22,064 nucleotides of DNA from Deltaproteobacteria bacterium (GCA_023487865.1 JAMDBG010000154.1:1-22064); one strand, 5' to 3'; shown: positions 1-8,504, counted from the stretch's first letter. Notes: generated by a model from the letters alone, not told the origin. Program-made: numbers and translations.

Positions 1-154
1 GGAGTGCCCGAAGCCTCCTGATCAGCCAGGGGCCGATGACAAAGCAGATGACCAATGAGGTGATCGCCGCGTAGATCGTCCGAAACGTGATGTAGCGAAA
101 GACATTGAAGAATGAGTATGTCTCATGGAGCGGATACAAGAGATGAAAAAGCAT
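1..154 (-). CDS. mraY: MraY N-terminus, phospho-MurNAc-pentapeptide transferase (partial)
   Basis: Only the first 51 codons are inside the window; the gene runs off the left edge. The reading begins MLFHLLYPLHET and continues through FRYITFRTIYAA into the first hydrophobic segment (SLVICFVIGPWLI), which is the characteristic MraY N-terminus. MraY is an integral inner-membrane enzyme that moves phospho-MurNAc-pentapeptide from UDP onto undecaprenyl phosphate to make lipid I. The start ATG (154-152) has a purine-rich Shine-Dalgarno, GGAAGGAAAG, just upstream. It follows murF by 55 bases on the same strand, the normal dcw order, so it is very probably the next gene of the mraZ operon. Confidence 0.9.
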   Translation of the reverse strand, partial: MLFHLLYPLHETYSFFNVFRYITFRTIYAAITSLVICFVIGPWLIRRLRAL

Positions 155-209
155 TTTTCTTTCCTTCCCGGCGTCTCCGGTCTTTTTTAGTGACGGACCT
201 TTACACCGT

Positions 210-1631
210 TTACGTTTTCAGGTCAAATGCCGAAATAATGCTTTCCGCTGCGACTTCCATTTTCATCTTTCGCGATCCCTTGATCAGGATCCAGTCATCC
301 CTTTTCAGAAAGGACCGGAGCGAGACGAGGAGCTCTTCGGGATCGTCAAAAAAGGCGATCCTCTCCTCGGGAAATCCTTTCTTCATCGCCCCCACTGCCG
401 TGGACCGGGAAAGGGGACCCTTGAGAAAGACCCGATCCACGCCGGTCATTGCCAGTGTGGAACCTGTTTCCTCGTGTAATTCCTGAGCCTGCGTCCCAAG
501 CTCCAGCATATCGCCCAGGATCGCAATGGACCTCCCTTTTTTCCGCAGCCCCTGCAAGGTCATCAGCGACTCCCGCATCGAGGCGGGATTGGCGTTGTAG
601 GTGTCCATGATTACAAAGGCGCCGTTTCCCAGACGGCGGATCTCCATCCGTCCGGGAACGGGGCAAAAGGCGGCAAGGCCCGCGGCGATCTCCTCCCGGG
701 GAACACCCAGCGCCCAAGCGACAGCGGCGGCGGCCAAGGCGTTCTGCACATTATGCTGTCCGGGGGTGGCCAAACGGACCGGGACACCGATCCCGTCGAT
801 GACAAGATTGAAGCGGACCCCTTCCGGCCCTGCCGCTTCCACCCGCCGGGCAGTGATATCCGCGTTCGATTTGAGGCCAAAGGTGATGCGGTCGCCTCGC
901 CGCCGCTGCGCCAGGATCCTGATGGCGTCATCATCGCAATTGATGATCGCGATTCCCCGTCCATTCATGACCTGAAAAAGGGCCCCCTTTTCCTCCCGGA
1001 TCGCCTCGAGTGAACCGAGTCCCTCCAGATGAGCAGGACTGATGTTCGTAATCAGGCCGATGTCCGGTGCGGCGATTGCGGCAAGCCTGGCGATCTCTCC
1101 CGGGCTGTTCGTTCCCATCTCGACCACGGCAATCTCATGTTCCTTCCGGATCCTGAGCAATGTCTGGGGAAGACCGATCTGGTTATTCAGGTTTCCCTCC
1201 GTCACAAGGACTTTTCGTGATCGGGCGGCGATCGCGGCGATCATCTCCTTGGTGGTCGTCTTCCCCGAGCTCCCCGTGATGGCTATGACCGGCAGGGAGA
1301 ATCTCCGCCGCCACATAGCGGCAATATCGCCCAGCGCCCGGAGGGTGTCCGGGACGCCGATCACCGGCAGTCCCTTGATCCCTGACTCGAGTTTTTCAAG
1401 GCGGTCCATCCTGACAAGGAGGCCGGCGGCCCCCTTGTCTGCGGCTGCGGCAAGACAGTCGTGGCCGTCAAAACGGTCTCCCGTAAGGGCGATAAAGAGG
1501 TTACCCTCACAGAGCGTCCTTGTATCAGTGGAGAGCCCAACGCATGACCATTCGGCGCCGCCCTTCAGCGGGGTCCCTCCCGTCGCCTCCAGTATATCTC
1601 CGGCGCAGAGGACCGGCGCCTCCATCATCAT
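210..1631 (-). CDS. murF: MurF, UDP-MurNAc-tripeptide--D-Ala-D-Ala ligase
   Basis: This is a 473-residue cytoplasmic Mur ligase that adds D-Ala-D-Ala to UDP-MurNAc-tripeptide using ATP. The ATP-binding P-loop TGSSGKTTT lies at residues 119-127, followed by the Mur ligase central-domain motifs EGNLNNQIGLP and VVEMGTN and the C-terminal DTYNANPASM segment typical of MurF. Length matches the family (about 450-480). The start ATG at 1631 overlaps the murE stop in an ATGA arrangement and has GGAAGGGGAG upstream; two further in-frame ATGs (1628, 1625) follow directly, so the exact start could shift by one or two codons. It is translationally coupled to murE and followed by mraY. Confidence 0.97.
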   Translation of the reverse strand: MMMEAPVLCAGDILEATGGTPLKGGAEWSCVGLSTDTRTLCEGNLFIALTGDRFDGHDCLAAAADKGAAGLLVRMDRLEKLESGIKGLPVIGVPDTLRALGDIAAMWRRRFSLPVIAITGSSGKTTTKEMIAAIAARSRKVLVTEGNLNNQIGLPQTLLRIRKEHEIAVVEMGTNSPGEIARLAAIAAPDIGLITNISPAHLEGLGSLEAIREEKGALFQVMNGRGIAIINCDDDAIRILAQRRRGDRITFGLKSNADITARRVEAAGPEGVRFNLVIDGIGVPVRLATPGQHNVQNALAAAAVAWALGVPREEIAAGLAAFCPVPGRMEIRRLGNGAFVIMDTYNANPASMRESLMTLQGLRKKGRSIAILGDMLELGTQAQELHEETGSTLAMTGVDRVFLKGPLSRSTAVGAMKKGFPEERIAFFDDPEELLVSLRSFLKRDDWILIKGSRKMKMEVAAESIISAFDLKT

Positions 1632-3172
1632 CTCCCCTTCCTTCCGGCTTGCCAGTGTGTCAGCTCCTCCCTGGCGATCACCCGATCGTCGAAAGGGAAC
1701 CTCTTGGTGCCGATGATCTGATAATCTTCATGACCCTTGCCGGCTATTAGGACGATATCCTGGGCATCGGCCAGGCTGATTGCCGCGGCAATGGCCGCTT
1801 TCCGGTCGGGGATAACGAGATAGCCCCGACCAGTCGGATGTCTTGCCGGATCGCCGGCTTCCGCGTACTTCACCATCCGGATGCCTGTTTCGATCTCCCG
1901 AATGATGGAAAGAGGGTCCTCGGTCCGTGGGTTGTCGGAGGTCACGATCACCAGATCGCTATCGGCGGACACGGCCTCGCCCATCAGAGGCCGCTTTCCC
2001 CTGTCCCGGTCTCCGCCGCAGCCGAAGACGGTGATGAGTCTTCCCGTGCGGAACAGGGAGAGGTTCTCAAGGACCCTTCGGAGGGCATCATCCGTGTGGG
2101 CATAATCGACAAAAACGGCGGGCTGCCCCGCCGTACTGACCTTCTCCAGACGTCCCGGGACCTGGAGCAACGCCGCGATCCCGTCCCGGATGCCCCTACC
2201 GGGGATTCCGAGAGCGAGGGACGCCGCCGCGGCGGCAAGGATGTTGGAGAGGTTGAACCTTCCCATGAGAGGGGAGGAAACGGGGAGCCTTTCTCCGCCG
2301 AGAAGGAGCGTCGCTTCGATGCCGTCCAGCGAAAGCCGAAAAGGGGACGCCGTGATGTCACAGGGGGATTCGATTCCGTAGGTGAGGTGTCCGCTTGCGG
2401 ACTCAGGCCCAAGCTCACGGAGCAGCAGTCGTCCCCAGGGATCGTCCACGTTGACGATCGTATTGTGCGGACGGTTTTTCCCCCCGGCGGGGAGCACTTC
2501 GGAAAAGAAGCGTTTCTTTGCCTGGAAGTAGTTGTCCATCGTCCGATGATAATCGAGGTGGTCCTGCGTAAGGTTTGTGAAGATTCCCAGATCGAATGCG
2601 CAGTCGTCAACCCTCTTGAGATCAAGGGCATGAGAGGAGACCTCGGCGACGATGTGGGTGATTCCGTGATCCGACATTTCCCTGATGATCTTCTGCATCT
2701 CAAAGGATTCCGGAGTGGTGTTGGGTGCGGGAAATGTCTTTTTTCCGTAACGGTAGTTCACCGTTCCCAGGACACCCACAGTGAAGCCCGCCGTTTGGAG
2801 GATCGATTCGATCAGATACGTCACCGTGGTCTTGCCGTTTGTCCCCACGACGGCGATGAGACAGATTCCGGCGGAGGGGTCAGCAAAAAAGTTTTTTCCC
2901 AGGATGCCGAGACAGCGTCTGCTGTCCCGGACGCGGATGGCGGTTACACCCGGCGGGGGATGGAACTCACCTTCATGGATGATGAAGCCGGCGCCACGGC
3001 TGAGGGCATCGGTGATGAATTCATGACCGTCTGCTTTCAGGCCGGAGATCGCCGCGAAGAGGCTGCCTTCGCGGCATTGACGGGAATCGTAGCAGACCGA
3101 CGCCACTTCGCTGTCCGTCCTCCCCGTGATCTCCAGTGGATCGATCCCTCTGATCAGCCGCGACAGTCGCAT
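1628..3172 (-). CDS. murE: MurE, UDP-MurNAc-L-Ala-D-Glu--meso-DAP ligase
   Basis: This 514-residue Mur ligase adds the third amino acid to the peptidoglycan stem peptide in the cytoplasm. The P-loop GTNGKTT is at residues 110-116. The YFQAKKRFF segment near residue 219 holds the lysine expected to be carbamylated. The substrate-specificity motif DNPR is at 413-416; in this family DNPR marks enzymes that use meso-diaminopimelate rather than lysine, so the cell wall is predicted to be of the mDAP type. The stop overlaps the murF start by four bases, and the start lies only 9 bases downstream of the ftsI stop, consistent with one transcript. A long open frame on the opposite strand here is a coding shadow. 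Confidence 0.97.
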   Translation of the reverse strand: MRLSRLIRGIDPLEITGRTDSEVASVCYDSRQCREGSLFAAISGLKADGHEFITDALSRGAGFIIHEGEFHPPPGVTAIRVRDSRRCLGILGKNFFADPSAGICLIAVVGTNGKTTVTYLIESILQTAGFTVGVLGTVNYRYGKKTFPAPNTTPESFEMQKIIREMSDHGITHIVAEVSSHALDLKRVDDCAFDLGIFTNLTQDHLDYHRTMDNYFQAKKRFFSEVLPAGGKNRPHNTIVNVDDPWGRLLLRELGPESASGHLTYGIESPCDITASPFRLSLDGIEATLLLGGERLPVSSPLMGRFNLSNILAAAAASLALGIPGRGIRDGIAALLQVPGRLEKVSTAGQPAVFVDYAHTDDALRRVLENLSLFRTGRLITVFGCGGDRDRGKRPLMGEAVSADSDLVIVTSDNPRTEDPLSIIREIETGIRMVKYAEAGDPARHPTGRGYLVIPDRKAAIAAAISLADAQDIVLIAGKGHEDYQIIGTKRFPFDDRVIAREELTHWQAGRKGR

Positions 3173-3181
3173 CGGAACCTC

Positions 3182-5161
3182 TCATGATCCAAGGCTGAAG
3201 GTGACGGTGCAGAGGCGGTTTTCCGGCGCAGGATGGCCGGCCGCCGGTTTTTGCGCTGTCGCCCAGCCACTTCCGATGATCTGGACGTCGAGTCCTTTTT
3301 CTTTTGATTTTCTGAGGACCTCACGGATCGACATTCCCCGGAAGTCCGGGATGCGGGTATCGTCCTCTTCCACGGATGACTGGACTTGCGGTGCCGGTGC
3401 GGACGCCAGTTTTAACTTCATATCCACACCCGGGATTTCCTCTTCCGGGATGGGATTGCGAATATTCGTCTTGAAGCGAGTCAGAAGCTGCTCCCCGATT
3501 TCCTTGAAGACGGGCGCCGCAGCGATCCCGCCCCACCTGTCCCGCTGCGGTTCGTCCAGGATGACCAGGATTGCGACCTGCGGATTATCCGCCGGGAAAA
3601 ATCCCATGAAGGAGGTCTTGACCTTCTGGGTGGAATAGACATGCCTGGCAAAATCGAATTTCTGAGAGGTGCCCGTCTTCCCGGCGACAGCGAGGTTCAC
3701 GATGCGGGCATGCTTGCCTGTGCCGTCTTCCGCACCGACCACGTCGGTCAGGATGTGGGTGAGCCTTTTGGCGGTATCCGGTGAAACGACCCGGCGAACC
3801 ACGGTAGGGTGATAGGCTTGGACAAGTTTCCCTTTCCGGTCCATGAGTCCCCGGACGACGAACGGCTTCATCAGAACCCCCTGGTTGGCAATGGCGGAGA
3901 GGGCGGTGATAAGCTGGATGGCAGTTACGGAAATGCCCTGCCCGAAGGCAATGGTCGCCGCGTCCACCCGGGTCCAATTCTCCACGGGCCGGAGCAACCC
4001 GCTCACCTCGCCCGGAAGGTCGATTCCCGTCTTGGCACCGAAACCAAAATTGCGGATATAGCGATGGAACTTCTCCTTGCCGAGTTTCTCCGCCACCTTG
4101 ACCGAGCCGATGTTACTTGAATACTTGATGATTTGGCGGAAGTTCAGGGTGCCGTGCCTCTTACGCTGGGCCTCATGGATGACCCGATCGGCAACCCGGT
4201 AATTGCCGTTTTCACAGTTGAACAGGTCCGTTTCTGTGACGGCTCCTTCCTCGAGCGCGGCCGCTGCCAGAAACGGTTTGAAGGTAGAGCCGGGATCGAA
4301 GCAGTCGGTGATGGCCTTGTTTTTTCCCAGGGCGGGGTTGATCGTTGAGAAGGTATTGGGATCGAATCCCATTTCATTGGCCAGTGCCAGGATTTCACCC
4401 GTGCGGGGATCCATGACAATGGCGAACCCTCCTTTTGCGTCCTTGGCCTTCACGGCCAATTTCAGGCGGGATTCTACGAGATGTTGGATGCGGCTGTCGA
4501 TGGTCAGGACGAGGTTGTAATTCTCTTTTTGGGCCGCTTCCTGTCTTTCCACCCGCGGATAGAGTCTTTGCCCTTTGGCGTCTCGTGTCCAGAGCAGTTT
4601 TTCGGGGTTGCCTTTCAGCTGCTGGTCATATTTCAGTTCCAGCCCCTCCAAACCGCTGGCATCTATGCCGACGAATCCGATCAGGTGGCCGGCCAGCTCT
4701 CCGGAGGGATAGAAGCGCTTCGGTTCCTTTACGATAAAAATCCCCTCGATCCCCAATTCCTGTATGCGATCGGCCTGCTCAGGGGCGATGCGCCGGGCGA
4801 TCCAGCAGAAGTTCTTTTGACCGGAGAGTTTCTTTTGGATGTATGCCCTGTCCATACCCAGGGCGGAGGCAAGGGTCTTGGCTGCTTCGCCGGGATTGTC
4901 GATCTTGGACGGGTCGGCGCACACGGAATCGGCCATGACGGAGGCAGCGAGCTTTTCTCCATTCCGGTCAAAGATGATCCCGCGGTCGGGTTGCAGTTGG
5001 AGGGCTTGGGTATGCTGTTTTGCGGCGAGGGCCTTCAACGATTTGCTGGAGAGGATCTGGAGCTGAAATGCCCGTGAGCCGAGGGCGATGAAGAGCACCA
5101 GAAAGAAGACCAGAAGAGTGGCGATTCTGAATTTTAACCATTTTCTGGATTCGTTGCTCAT
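3182..5161 (-). CDS. ftsI: FtsI/PBP3-type septal transpeptidase with C-terminal PASTA domain
   Basis: This 659-residue class B penicillin-binding protein cross-links septal peptidoglycan in the periplasm. A short cytoplasmic N-terminus is followed by one membrane anchor (about residues 13-29), the PBP dimerisation domain (about 55-210) and the transpeptidase domain with all three catalytic motifs: STFK (292-295, nucleophile Ser), SSN (348-350) and KTGT (495-498). About 55 residues at the C-terminus (IPDFRGMSIREVL to the end, about 604-659) form one PASTA-like domain, which E. coli FtsI lacks. PASTA tails are known on PBPs of Firmicutes and on some deltaproteobacterial FtsI proteins. The start ATG overlaps the ftsL stop (ATGA), giving translational coupling with its divisome partner. 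Confidence 0.96.
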   Translation of the reverse strand: MSNESRKWLKFRIATLLVFFLVLFIALGSRAFQLQILSSKSLKALAAKQHTQALQLQPDRGIIFDRNGEKLAASVMADSVCADPSKIDNPGEAAKTLASALGMDRAYIQKKLSGQKNFCWIARRIAPEQADRIQELGIEGIFIVKEPKRFYPSGELAGHLIGFVGIDASGLEGLELKYDQQLKGNPEKLLWTRDAKGQRLYPRVERQEAAQKENYNLVLTIDSRIQHLVESRLKLAVKAKDAKGGFAIVMDPRTGEILALANEMGFDPNTFSTINPALGKNKAITDCFDPGSTFKPFLAAAALEEGAVTETDLFNCENGNYRVADRVIHEAQRKRHGTLNFRQIIKYSSNIGSVKVAEKLGKEKFHRYIRNFGFGAKTGIDLPGEVSGLLRPVENWTRVDAATIAFGQGISVTAIQLITALSAIANQGVLMKPFVVRGLMDRKGKLVQAYHPTVVRRVVSPDTAKRLTHILTDVVGAEDGTGKHARIVNLAVAGKTGTSQKFDFARHVYSTQKVKTSFMGFFPADNPQVAILVILDEPQRDRWGGIAAAPVFKEIGEQLLTRFKTNIRNPIPEEEIPGVDMKLKLASAPAPQVQSSVEEDDTRIPDFRGMSIREVLRKSKEKGLDVQIIGSGWATAQKPAAGHPAPENRLCTVTFSLGS

Positions 5162-5478
5162 TTGAGTAGAATCACCTGTTCCCTTCCCGGATACACCATC
5201 TGTAGTTTTTCTCTGGCGATGGTTTCGATCCGCTGGGGTGCTTTGAGGGTAGCAAGTTCCACCTTCAGCTTCGCCTGCTCTTCGGTGAGCTGTTCTCGGC
5301 TGCTCAGTTCCCGGGCAATCTGATATTCCAGCTCCGTCATGTGAATATGGCTCCAGACGTAAATAAGCAGCACTATCATCAGAATTGCGGCAATAAAGAT
5401 CCAGAGGGAGTAACCGGCATCGCCGGATGTCCTGTCCCTCTCACGAACTGTCTGTCTGAGAACCTCTACGGCTTCCAT
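5158..5478 (-). CDS. ftsL: FtsL-like divisome protein
   Basis: This is a 106-residue bitopic protein: about 22 charged cytoplasmic residues, one membrane segment (YSLWIFIAAILMIVLLIYVW), then a periplasmic heptad-rich coiled coil (ELEYQIARELSSREQLTEEQ and onward) and a short tail. Sequence conservation of FtsL is poor, so the call rests on size, topology, coiled coil and its fixed position between rsmH and ftsI. FtsL forms the FtsQLB complex and activates FtsWI septal synthesis. It starts two bases after the rsmH stop, and its own stop overlaps the ftsI start by four bases. Confidence 0.88.
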   Translation of the reverse strand: MEAVEVLRQTVRERDRTSGDAGYSLWIFIAAILMIVLLIYVWSHIHMTELEYQIARELSSREQLTEEQAKLKVELATLKAPQRIETIAREKLQMVYPGREQVILLK

Positions 5479-5480
5479 CG

Positions 5481-6416
5481 TTATATTCTCTCCGCCGTTC
5501 TTAGTTTTGCGCTCCTTGAGCGAGGATTGTCATGAATCTCCGCCTCACCAGGGATGTCCGGTTTTCTGGTCAGGACCCTCAGGGTCGGCTTAAGGCCGCA
5601 GACGCATACGGGAAGATCGGAGGGGCAGATACAGCCTCTTTCCCCCGCGCGGAAGGCGTTCTTGACGATCCTGTCTTCCAGGGAATGATATGAGATCACC
5701 GCGAAGCGCCCCCCCGGTGTGAGCCGTTTTGTCCCACTGGTCACTGCCCTGTGAAGGCAGGTGAGTTCGTTGTTGACGGCGATCCGAAGTGCCTGGAAGG
5801 TCCTGGTCGCCGGATGGATCCTCTGGCGTTCCGCTTTATGGGGAACCGCCCGAATGACCAGGGAGGCCAAGTCGGCCGTCGTCCCGACAGGAGAATGTTT
5901 CCTGGTTTCCACTATCGAGCGGGCGATGCGTCTGGCCATTCTTTCCTCGCCATAATCCCTGATGATCCTCTCCAGTTCCTCTCCGGGGAGTGTGTGGATG
6001 AGGTCATAGGCGCTGCGCCCCCGGCTGCGGTCCATCCGCATATCCAAAGTAGCGTCCATGGAAAAGCTGAATCCCCTGTCCGCCGTATCCAGCTGATGGG
6101 AAGAGACCCCCAAATCAAGGAGGATTCCATCCACATTTCCAATGTTCCTTTCAGCCAGTATCGCGTCCATGTCGGCGAAATTCCCCCTCACCAGGATCTT
6201 TCTGTCTCCGAATGGGGCCAGCCGTTTCTCCGCTTCCCGGAGTGCATCTCCGTCGGCGTCGATTCCGATCAGAAGACCGTCAGGCGCCGTGTTGAGCAGA
6301 ATGGCCTCGGCGTGTCCTCCACCCCCCACTGTACCGTCCACGGTGATGGTCCCCGCCCGGCACCGCAGGGACGTGATGACCTCTCTGACCATAACCGGCG
6401 TATGGAATACAGCCAT
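5481..6416 (-). CDS. rsmH: RsmH (MraW), 16S rRNA m4C1402 methyltransferase
   Basis: This 311-residue protein is a SAM-dependent methyltransferase that modifies N4 of C1402 in 16S rRNA. It begins MAVFHTPVMVREV, a typical RsmH N-terminus, followed by the SAM-binding motif GTVGGGGHAE (28-37), GIDADGDAL, the DLGVSSHQLD motif (101-110), the FSMDATLDMRMD segment and the C-terminal SYHSLEDRIVKN motif. Length is normal (about 310). It is the second gene of the dcw operon, 12 bases after mraZ and 2 bases before ftsL. Confidence 0.97.
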   Translation of the reverse strand: MAVFHTPVMVREVITSLRCRAGTITVDGTVGGGGHAEAILLNTAPDGLLIGIDADGDALREAEKRLAPFGDRKILVRGNFADMDAILAERNIGNVDGILLDLGVSSHQLDTADRGFSFSMDATLDMRMDRSRGRSAYDLIHTLPGEELERIIRDYGEERMARRIARSIVETRKHSPVGTTADLASLVIRAVPHKAERQRIHPATRTFQALRIAVNNELTCLHRAVTSGTKRLTPGGRFAVISYHSLEDRIVKNAFRAGERGCICPSDLPVCVCGLKPTLRVLTRKPDIPGEAEIHDNPRSRSAKLRTAERI

Positions 6417-6428
6417 TTCCCGGGCCTT

Positions 6429-6875
6429 TCATATTCCAAGATCCGCCATATAGTCGCTGAAGCCGTCCAGGTTGTCGCCGCTCTTTTTCATCTCCTCGTC
6501 GAACCTTTCCTTGCTCCAGATCTCGATGACCTTGATCATACCGGCGAGGACGATCTCCTTGTCCAACTTCGCAAATTCCCTGAGGTTGGGAGGAATGAGG
6601 ATCCGCCCCTGGCCGTCCAGTGTGCAGTCAACGGCTCCCGACATAAAGAACCGCTGAAAAGCGCGCACTTCTTTCCGCAGGAGTGACTGATGGGAAACCT
6701 TTTCTTCGATCACCCGCCACTCATCATAAGGGAAGACCATCAGATAGCCGTCCCAGTTTGTGATCACCAGGCGATTGTCGTATTTCTCGGCGAACACTTC
6801 TCGGAGTCGTGACGGGAAAATGACTCTCCCTTTGTCATCGATGGTGTGGTAATATTGCCCCCGGAAGACGGACAT
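6429..6875 (-). CDS. mraZ: MraZ, dcw operon transcriptional regulator
   Basis: This 148-residue protein has two AbrB/SpoVT-like swapped-hairpin DNA-binding domains. Each domain shows the family motif: DDKGRVIFPSRLREVF near the N-terminus and DGQGRILIPPNLREF in the second half. In other bacteria MraZ binds repeated boxes upstream of its own gene and represses the dcw operon. I chose the ATG at 6875 (MSVFRGQYYHTID) because a strong GGAGGGG Shine-Dalgarno (6891-6885) lies just upstream; an in-frame GTG at 6893 would put that site inside the coding region. First gene of the mraZ-rsmH-ftsL-ftsI-murE-murF-mraY set. Confidence 0.95.
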   Translation of the reverse strand: MSVFRGQYYHTIDDKGRVIFPSRLREVFAEKYDNRLVITNWDGYLMVFPYDEWRVIEEKVSHQSLLRKEVRAFQRFFMSGAVDCTLDGQGRILIPPNLREFAKLDKEIVLAGMIKVIEIWSKERFDEEMKKSGDNLDGFSDYMADLGI

Positions 6876-6889
6876 TTTGGATTTCCCCT

Positions 6890-6916
6890 CCACTATAAAC
6901 CACTTTACTCCACTTT
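6890..6916 (-). promoter_or_regulatory. Three MraZ boxes (AAAGTGG, AAAGTGG, ATAGTGG) at exact 10-bp spacing
   Basis: On the minus strand three 7-base direct repeats occur at 6916-6910, 6906-6900 and 6896-6890, each separated by three bases. The sequence closely resembles the AAAGTG(G/T) repeats described as MraZ operators in Mollicutes. They sit between the predicted -10 element and the mraZ start codon, with the last one touching the Shine-Dalgarno, a position suited to autorepression. The repeat is visible in the sequence; its function is inferred from the family. Confidence 0.8.
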
Positions 6917-6922
6917 GAGGCC

Positions 6923-6951
6923 ACGATAAAGGAGGAAATTCGCTTTGTCAA
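6923..6951 (-). promoter_or_regulatory. Sigma70-like promoter of the dcw operon
   Basis: On the minus strand a perfect -35 TTGACA (6951-6946) is followed after 17 bases by TATCGT (6928-6923; 4 of 6 consensus). The expected transcription start would fall near 6916, at the first MraZ box. The -35 lies within about 10 bases of the mltG stop codon. Confidence 0.7.
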
Positions 6952-6960
6952 GGATTTTTT

Positions 6961-8010
6961 TTACTTTTTTTGCCTGTTGGTCTGGTATTTTGAAACCGAT
7001 CGGTTGTGAGCGTCGAAATTGGACGAAAATTCATGAGTTCCGTCTTTTTTCGACACAAAGTAGAGGTAATTGACGTTGGCGGGATAGAGGGCGGCCCGGA
7101 GGGAATCGATCCCGGGATTGGCGATCGGTCCCGGCGGGAGTCCGTCGATCAGATAGGTGTTGTGAGGCGTGCTCATTTTCAGGTGGCTTCGCAGGACTTT
7201 TTTCACTGGGGTGCCCGCCTGTTCGAGGTGGTAGACGGCGGTCGGATCGCTCTGCAGTTTCATCCCGCGCTTCAGGCGGTTGTGGAAGACGGCGGAGATG
7301 AGCGGTTTTTCATCCTTGTTCCCCGATTCCTTGCCAATGATCGAGGCAAGGGTCAGCCATTCGTTGAGCGTCAGACCGATCTTTTCTGCCCGTTTTCTCA
7401 TCTCCGGCGTGATCTCTTTCCAGAATTGCCGTACGATGATCCGGATAACCTCCCGGGTGGTCATGGACCGGTCGAATTGATAGGTTTCGGGGAAGAGGTA
7501 TCCCTCGATGCTCTCCGCGTCGATGCCGAGCGATCCCAGGAACTCCCTGTCGACGGTCAGGGCCATGAATTCCTTCTCGTTGATAAGTTTGTCTGCAAGA
7601 AGCCGTTTGGCAACGTCGTTCACCGTTATATCCTCGGGCAGCATCACCGTGTAAGACTTGATCTCGCCCCGGACCAGCTTTTCGAGTATCTCCGATGGTG
7701 ATTGTGAACCGGTGAATTCATATTCACCTGCCCGGATTTGCCTTGTCGCTCCTTTCCCGAGGGCGAGCAGCCAGAAGAAAGGACGGTTTGCAACAAGCCC
7801 CGCGTCGTTCATGATCTCCGTAATCCGGAAAAAACCGGCCCCTTTGGGGATATCGACGGTCTTCATGACGATAAAGCGGTCTACAGGTGACGTGGCATAG
7901 CGGTAAAAGGCAATACCGGTCAGGGTGGCGACCAAGATAAGCAGGAGGGCCGTTTCGCGCCGGTGAACCGAAGCCGTTTTCAGTATCCGTTTAATTATCT
8001 TCATTTGCAT
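6961..8010 (-). CDS. mltG: MltG (YceG-like) endolytic murein transglycosylase
   Basis: This 349-residue membrane protein cleaves nascent glycan strands next to the membrane and is thought to set strand length. It has one N-terminal membrane segment (about residues 19-37), a LysM-like subdomain (PKGAGFFRITEIM region) and the catalytic YceG domain. The catalytic glutamate of E. coli MltG (E218, in the SIIEKE motif) corresponds to E228 in LASIIGKES; the neighbouring acidic residue E216 is Gly here. Other family motifs are EGYLFPETY, RGMKLQSDPT and the C-terminal GLPPGPIANPG. I start at ATG 8010 (a second ATG at 8004 is equally possible), giving a 20-base overlap with ruvX. The frame is open further upstream, to 8340, but that part overlaps ruvX and is not protein-like. 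Confidence 0.93.
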   Translation of the reverse strand: MQMKIIKRILKTASVHRRETALLLILVATLTGIAFYRYATSPVDRFIVMKTVDIPKGAGFFRITEIMNDAGLVANRPFFWLLALGKGATRQIRAGEYEFTGSQSPSEILEKLVRGEIKSYTVMLPEDITVNDVAKRLLADKLINEKEFMALTVDREFLGSLGIDAESIEGYLFPETYQFDRSMTTREVIRIIVRQFWKEITPEMRKRAEKIGLTLNEWLTLASIIGKESGNKDEKPLISAVFHNRLKRGMKLQSDPTAVYHLEQAGTPVKKVLRSHLKMSTPHNTYLIDGLPPGPIANPGIDSLRAALYPANVNYLYFVSKKDGTHEFSSNFDAHNRSVSKYQTNRQKK

Positions 8011-8446
8011 TGGTGGAGTTGTCCTCTTTTTCCCCGCTCGCTGCCGCTTCGAGGTACCCTTGCAGGATGATGGAGGCGGCAACTCGATCGACAACTTCCT
8101 TTCGTTTCTCCCACCGCACGCCCCTTTGGCGGAGGAGCTCCTCCGCCTCCTTGGTGGAGAGGGTTTCATCCCAGCGGATAACGGGAAGGGAGAAACGCAT
8201 CTCCAATCGCCGGGCGAACCGGTTGATCTTTTCACATTGGATCCCCTCGCTGCCGTCGAGCCGAAGGGGATAACCGATGACGATCCGTTCGACGCCGTGG
8301 CGCCTGACCAGATTGTCGATTGCGGCGAGATCCGCCTCACGATTCTTTCTGACGATGGTCGATACTCCCTGCACCGTCACCCCGAGCTCATCGCAGATGG
8401 CGACCCCTATTCTCCGGCTGCCGTAATCGAGCCCCAGTATTCTCAA
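7991..8446 (-). CDS. ruvX: RuvX/YqgF-family pre-16S rRNA nuclease
   Basis: This 151-residue RNase H-fold protein is called a putative Holliday junction resolvase, and E. coli YqgF is implicated in 16S rRNA 5'-end maturation. It begins MRILGLDYGSRRIGVA with the catalytic Asp of the first strand, and contains VIGYPLRLDGSEG and RWDETLSTKEAEELL, which hold the other conserved acidic positions. The start is a TTG (8446-8444) preceded by GGGGAG five bases away; no better ATG fits the conserved N-terminus. It overlaps mltG by 20 bases, so the two are co-transcribed, and the ruvX-mltG pair is common. Confidence 0.94.
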   Translation of the reverse strand: MRILGLDYGSRRIGVAICDELGVTVQGVSTIVRKNREADLAAIDNLVRRHGVERIVIGYPLRLDGSEGIQCEKINRFARRLEMRFSLPVIRWDETLSTKEAEELLRQRGVRWEKRKEVVDRVAASIILQGYLEAAASGEKEDNSTNANEDN

Positions 8447-8475
8447 CCCGTCTCCCCTTAATTAAAAAAACGGTG

Positions 8476-8504
8476 TTTATAAAGCATCTGCTTGGAAAAG
8501 TCGA
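8476..8504 (-). promoter_or_regulatory. Possible sigma70-like promoter for ruvX-mltG
   Basis: On the minus strand TCGACT (8504-8499; 4 of 6) is spaced 17 bases from TATAAA (8481-8476; 5 of 6), about 30 bases before the ruvX TTG start. Plausible by position and spacing only. Confidence 0.45.

Noticed and set aside
1838..3187. 449-codon open frame on the plus strand opposite murE
   Set aside because: It is a high-GC antisense shadow of a certain murE, with no family resemblance and no ribosome site.
7300..7350. Loss of the MltG catalytic glutamate (LASIIGKES instead of SIIEKE)
   Set aside because: Counting along E. coli MltG puts the catalytic E218 at the second Glu of the motif, which is kept here as E228; only E216 is replaced by Gly.
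8011..8340. N-terminal extension of mltG to 8340
   Set aside because: It overlaps ruvX in another frame, is Ser/Arg/Pro-rich, and MltG is complete from 8010 with its membrane anchor.
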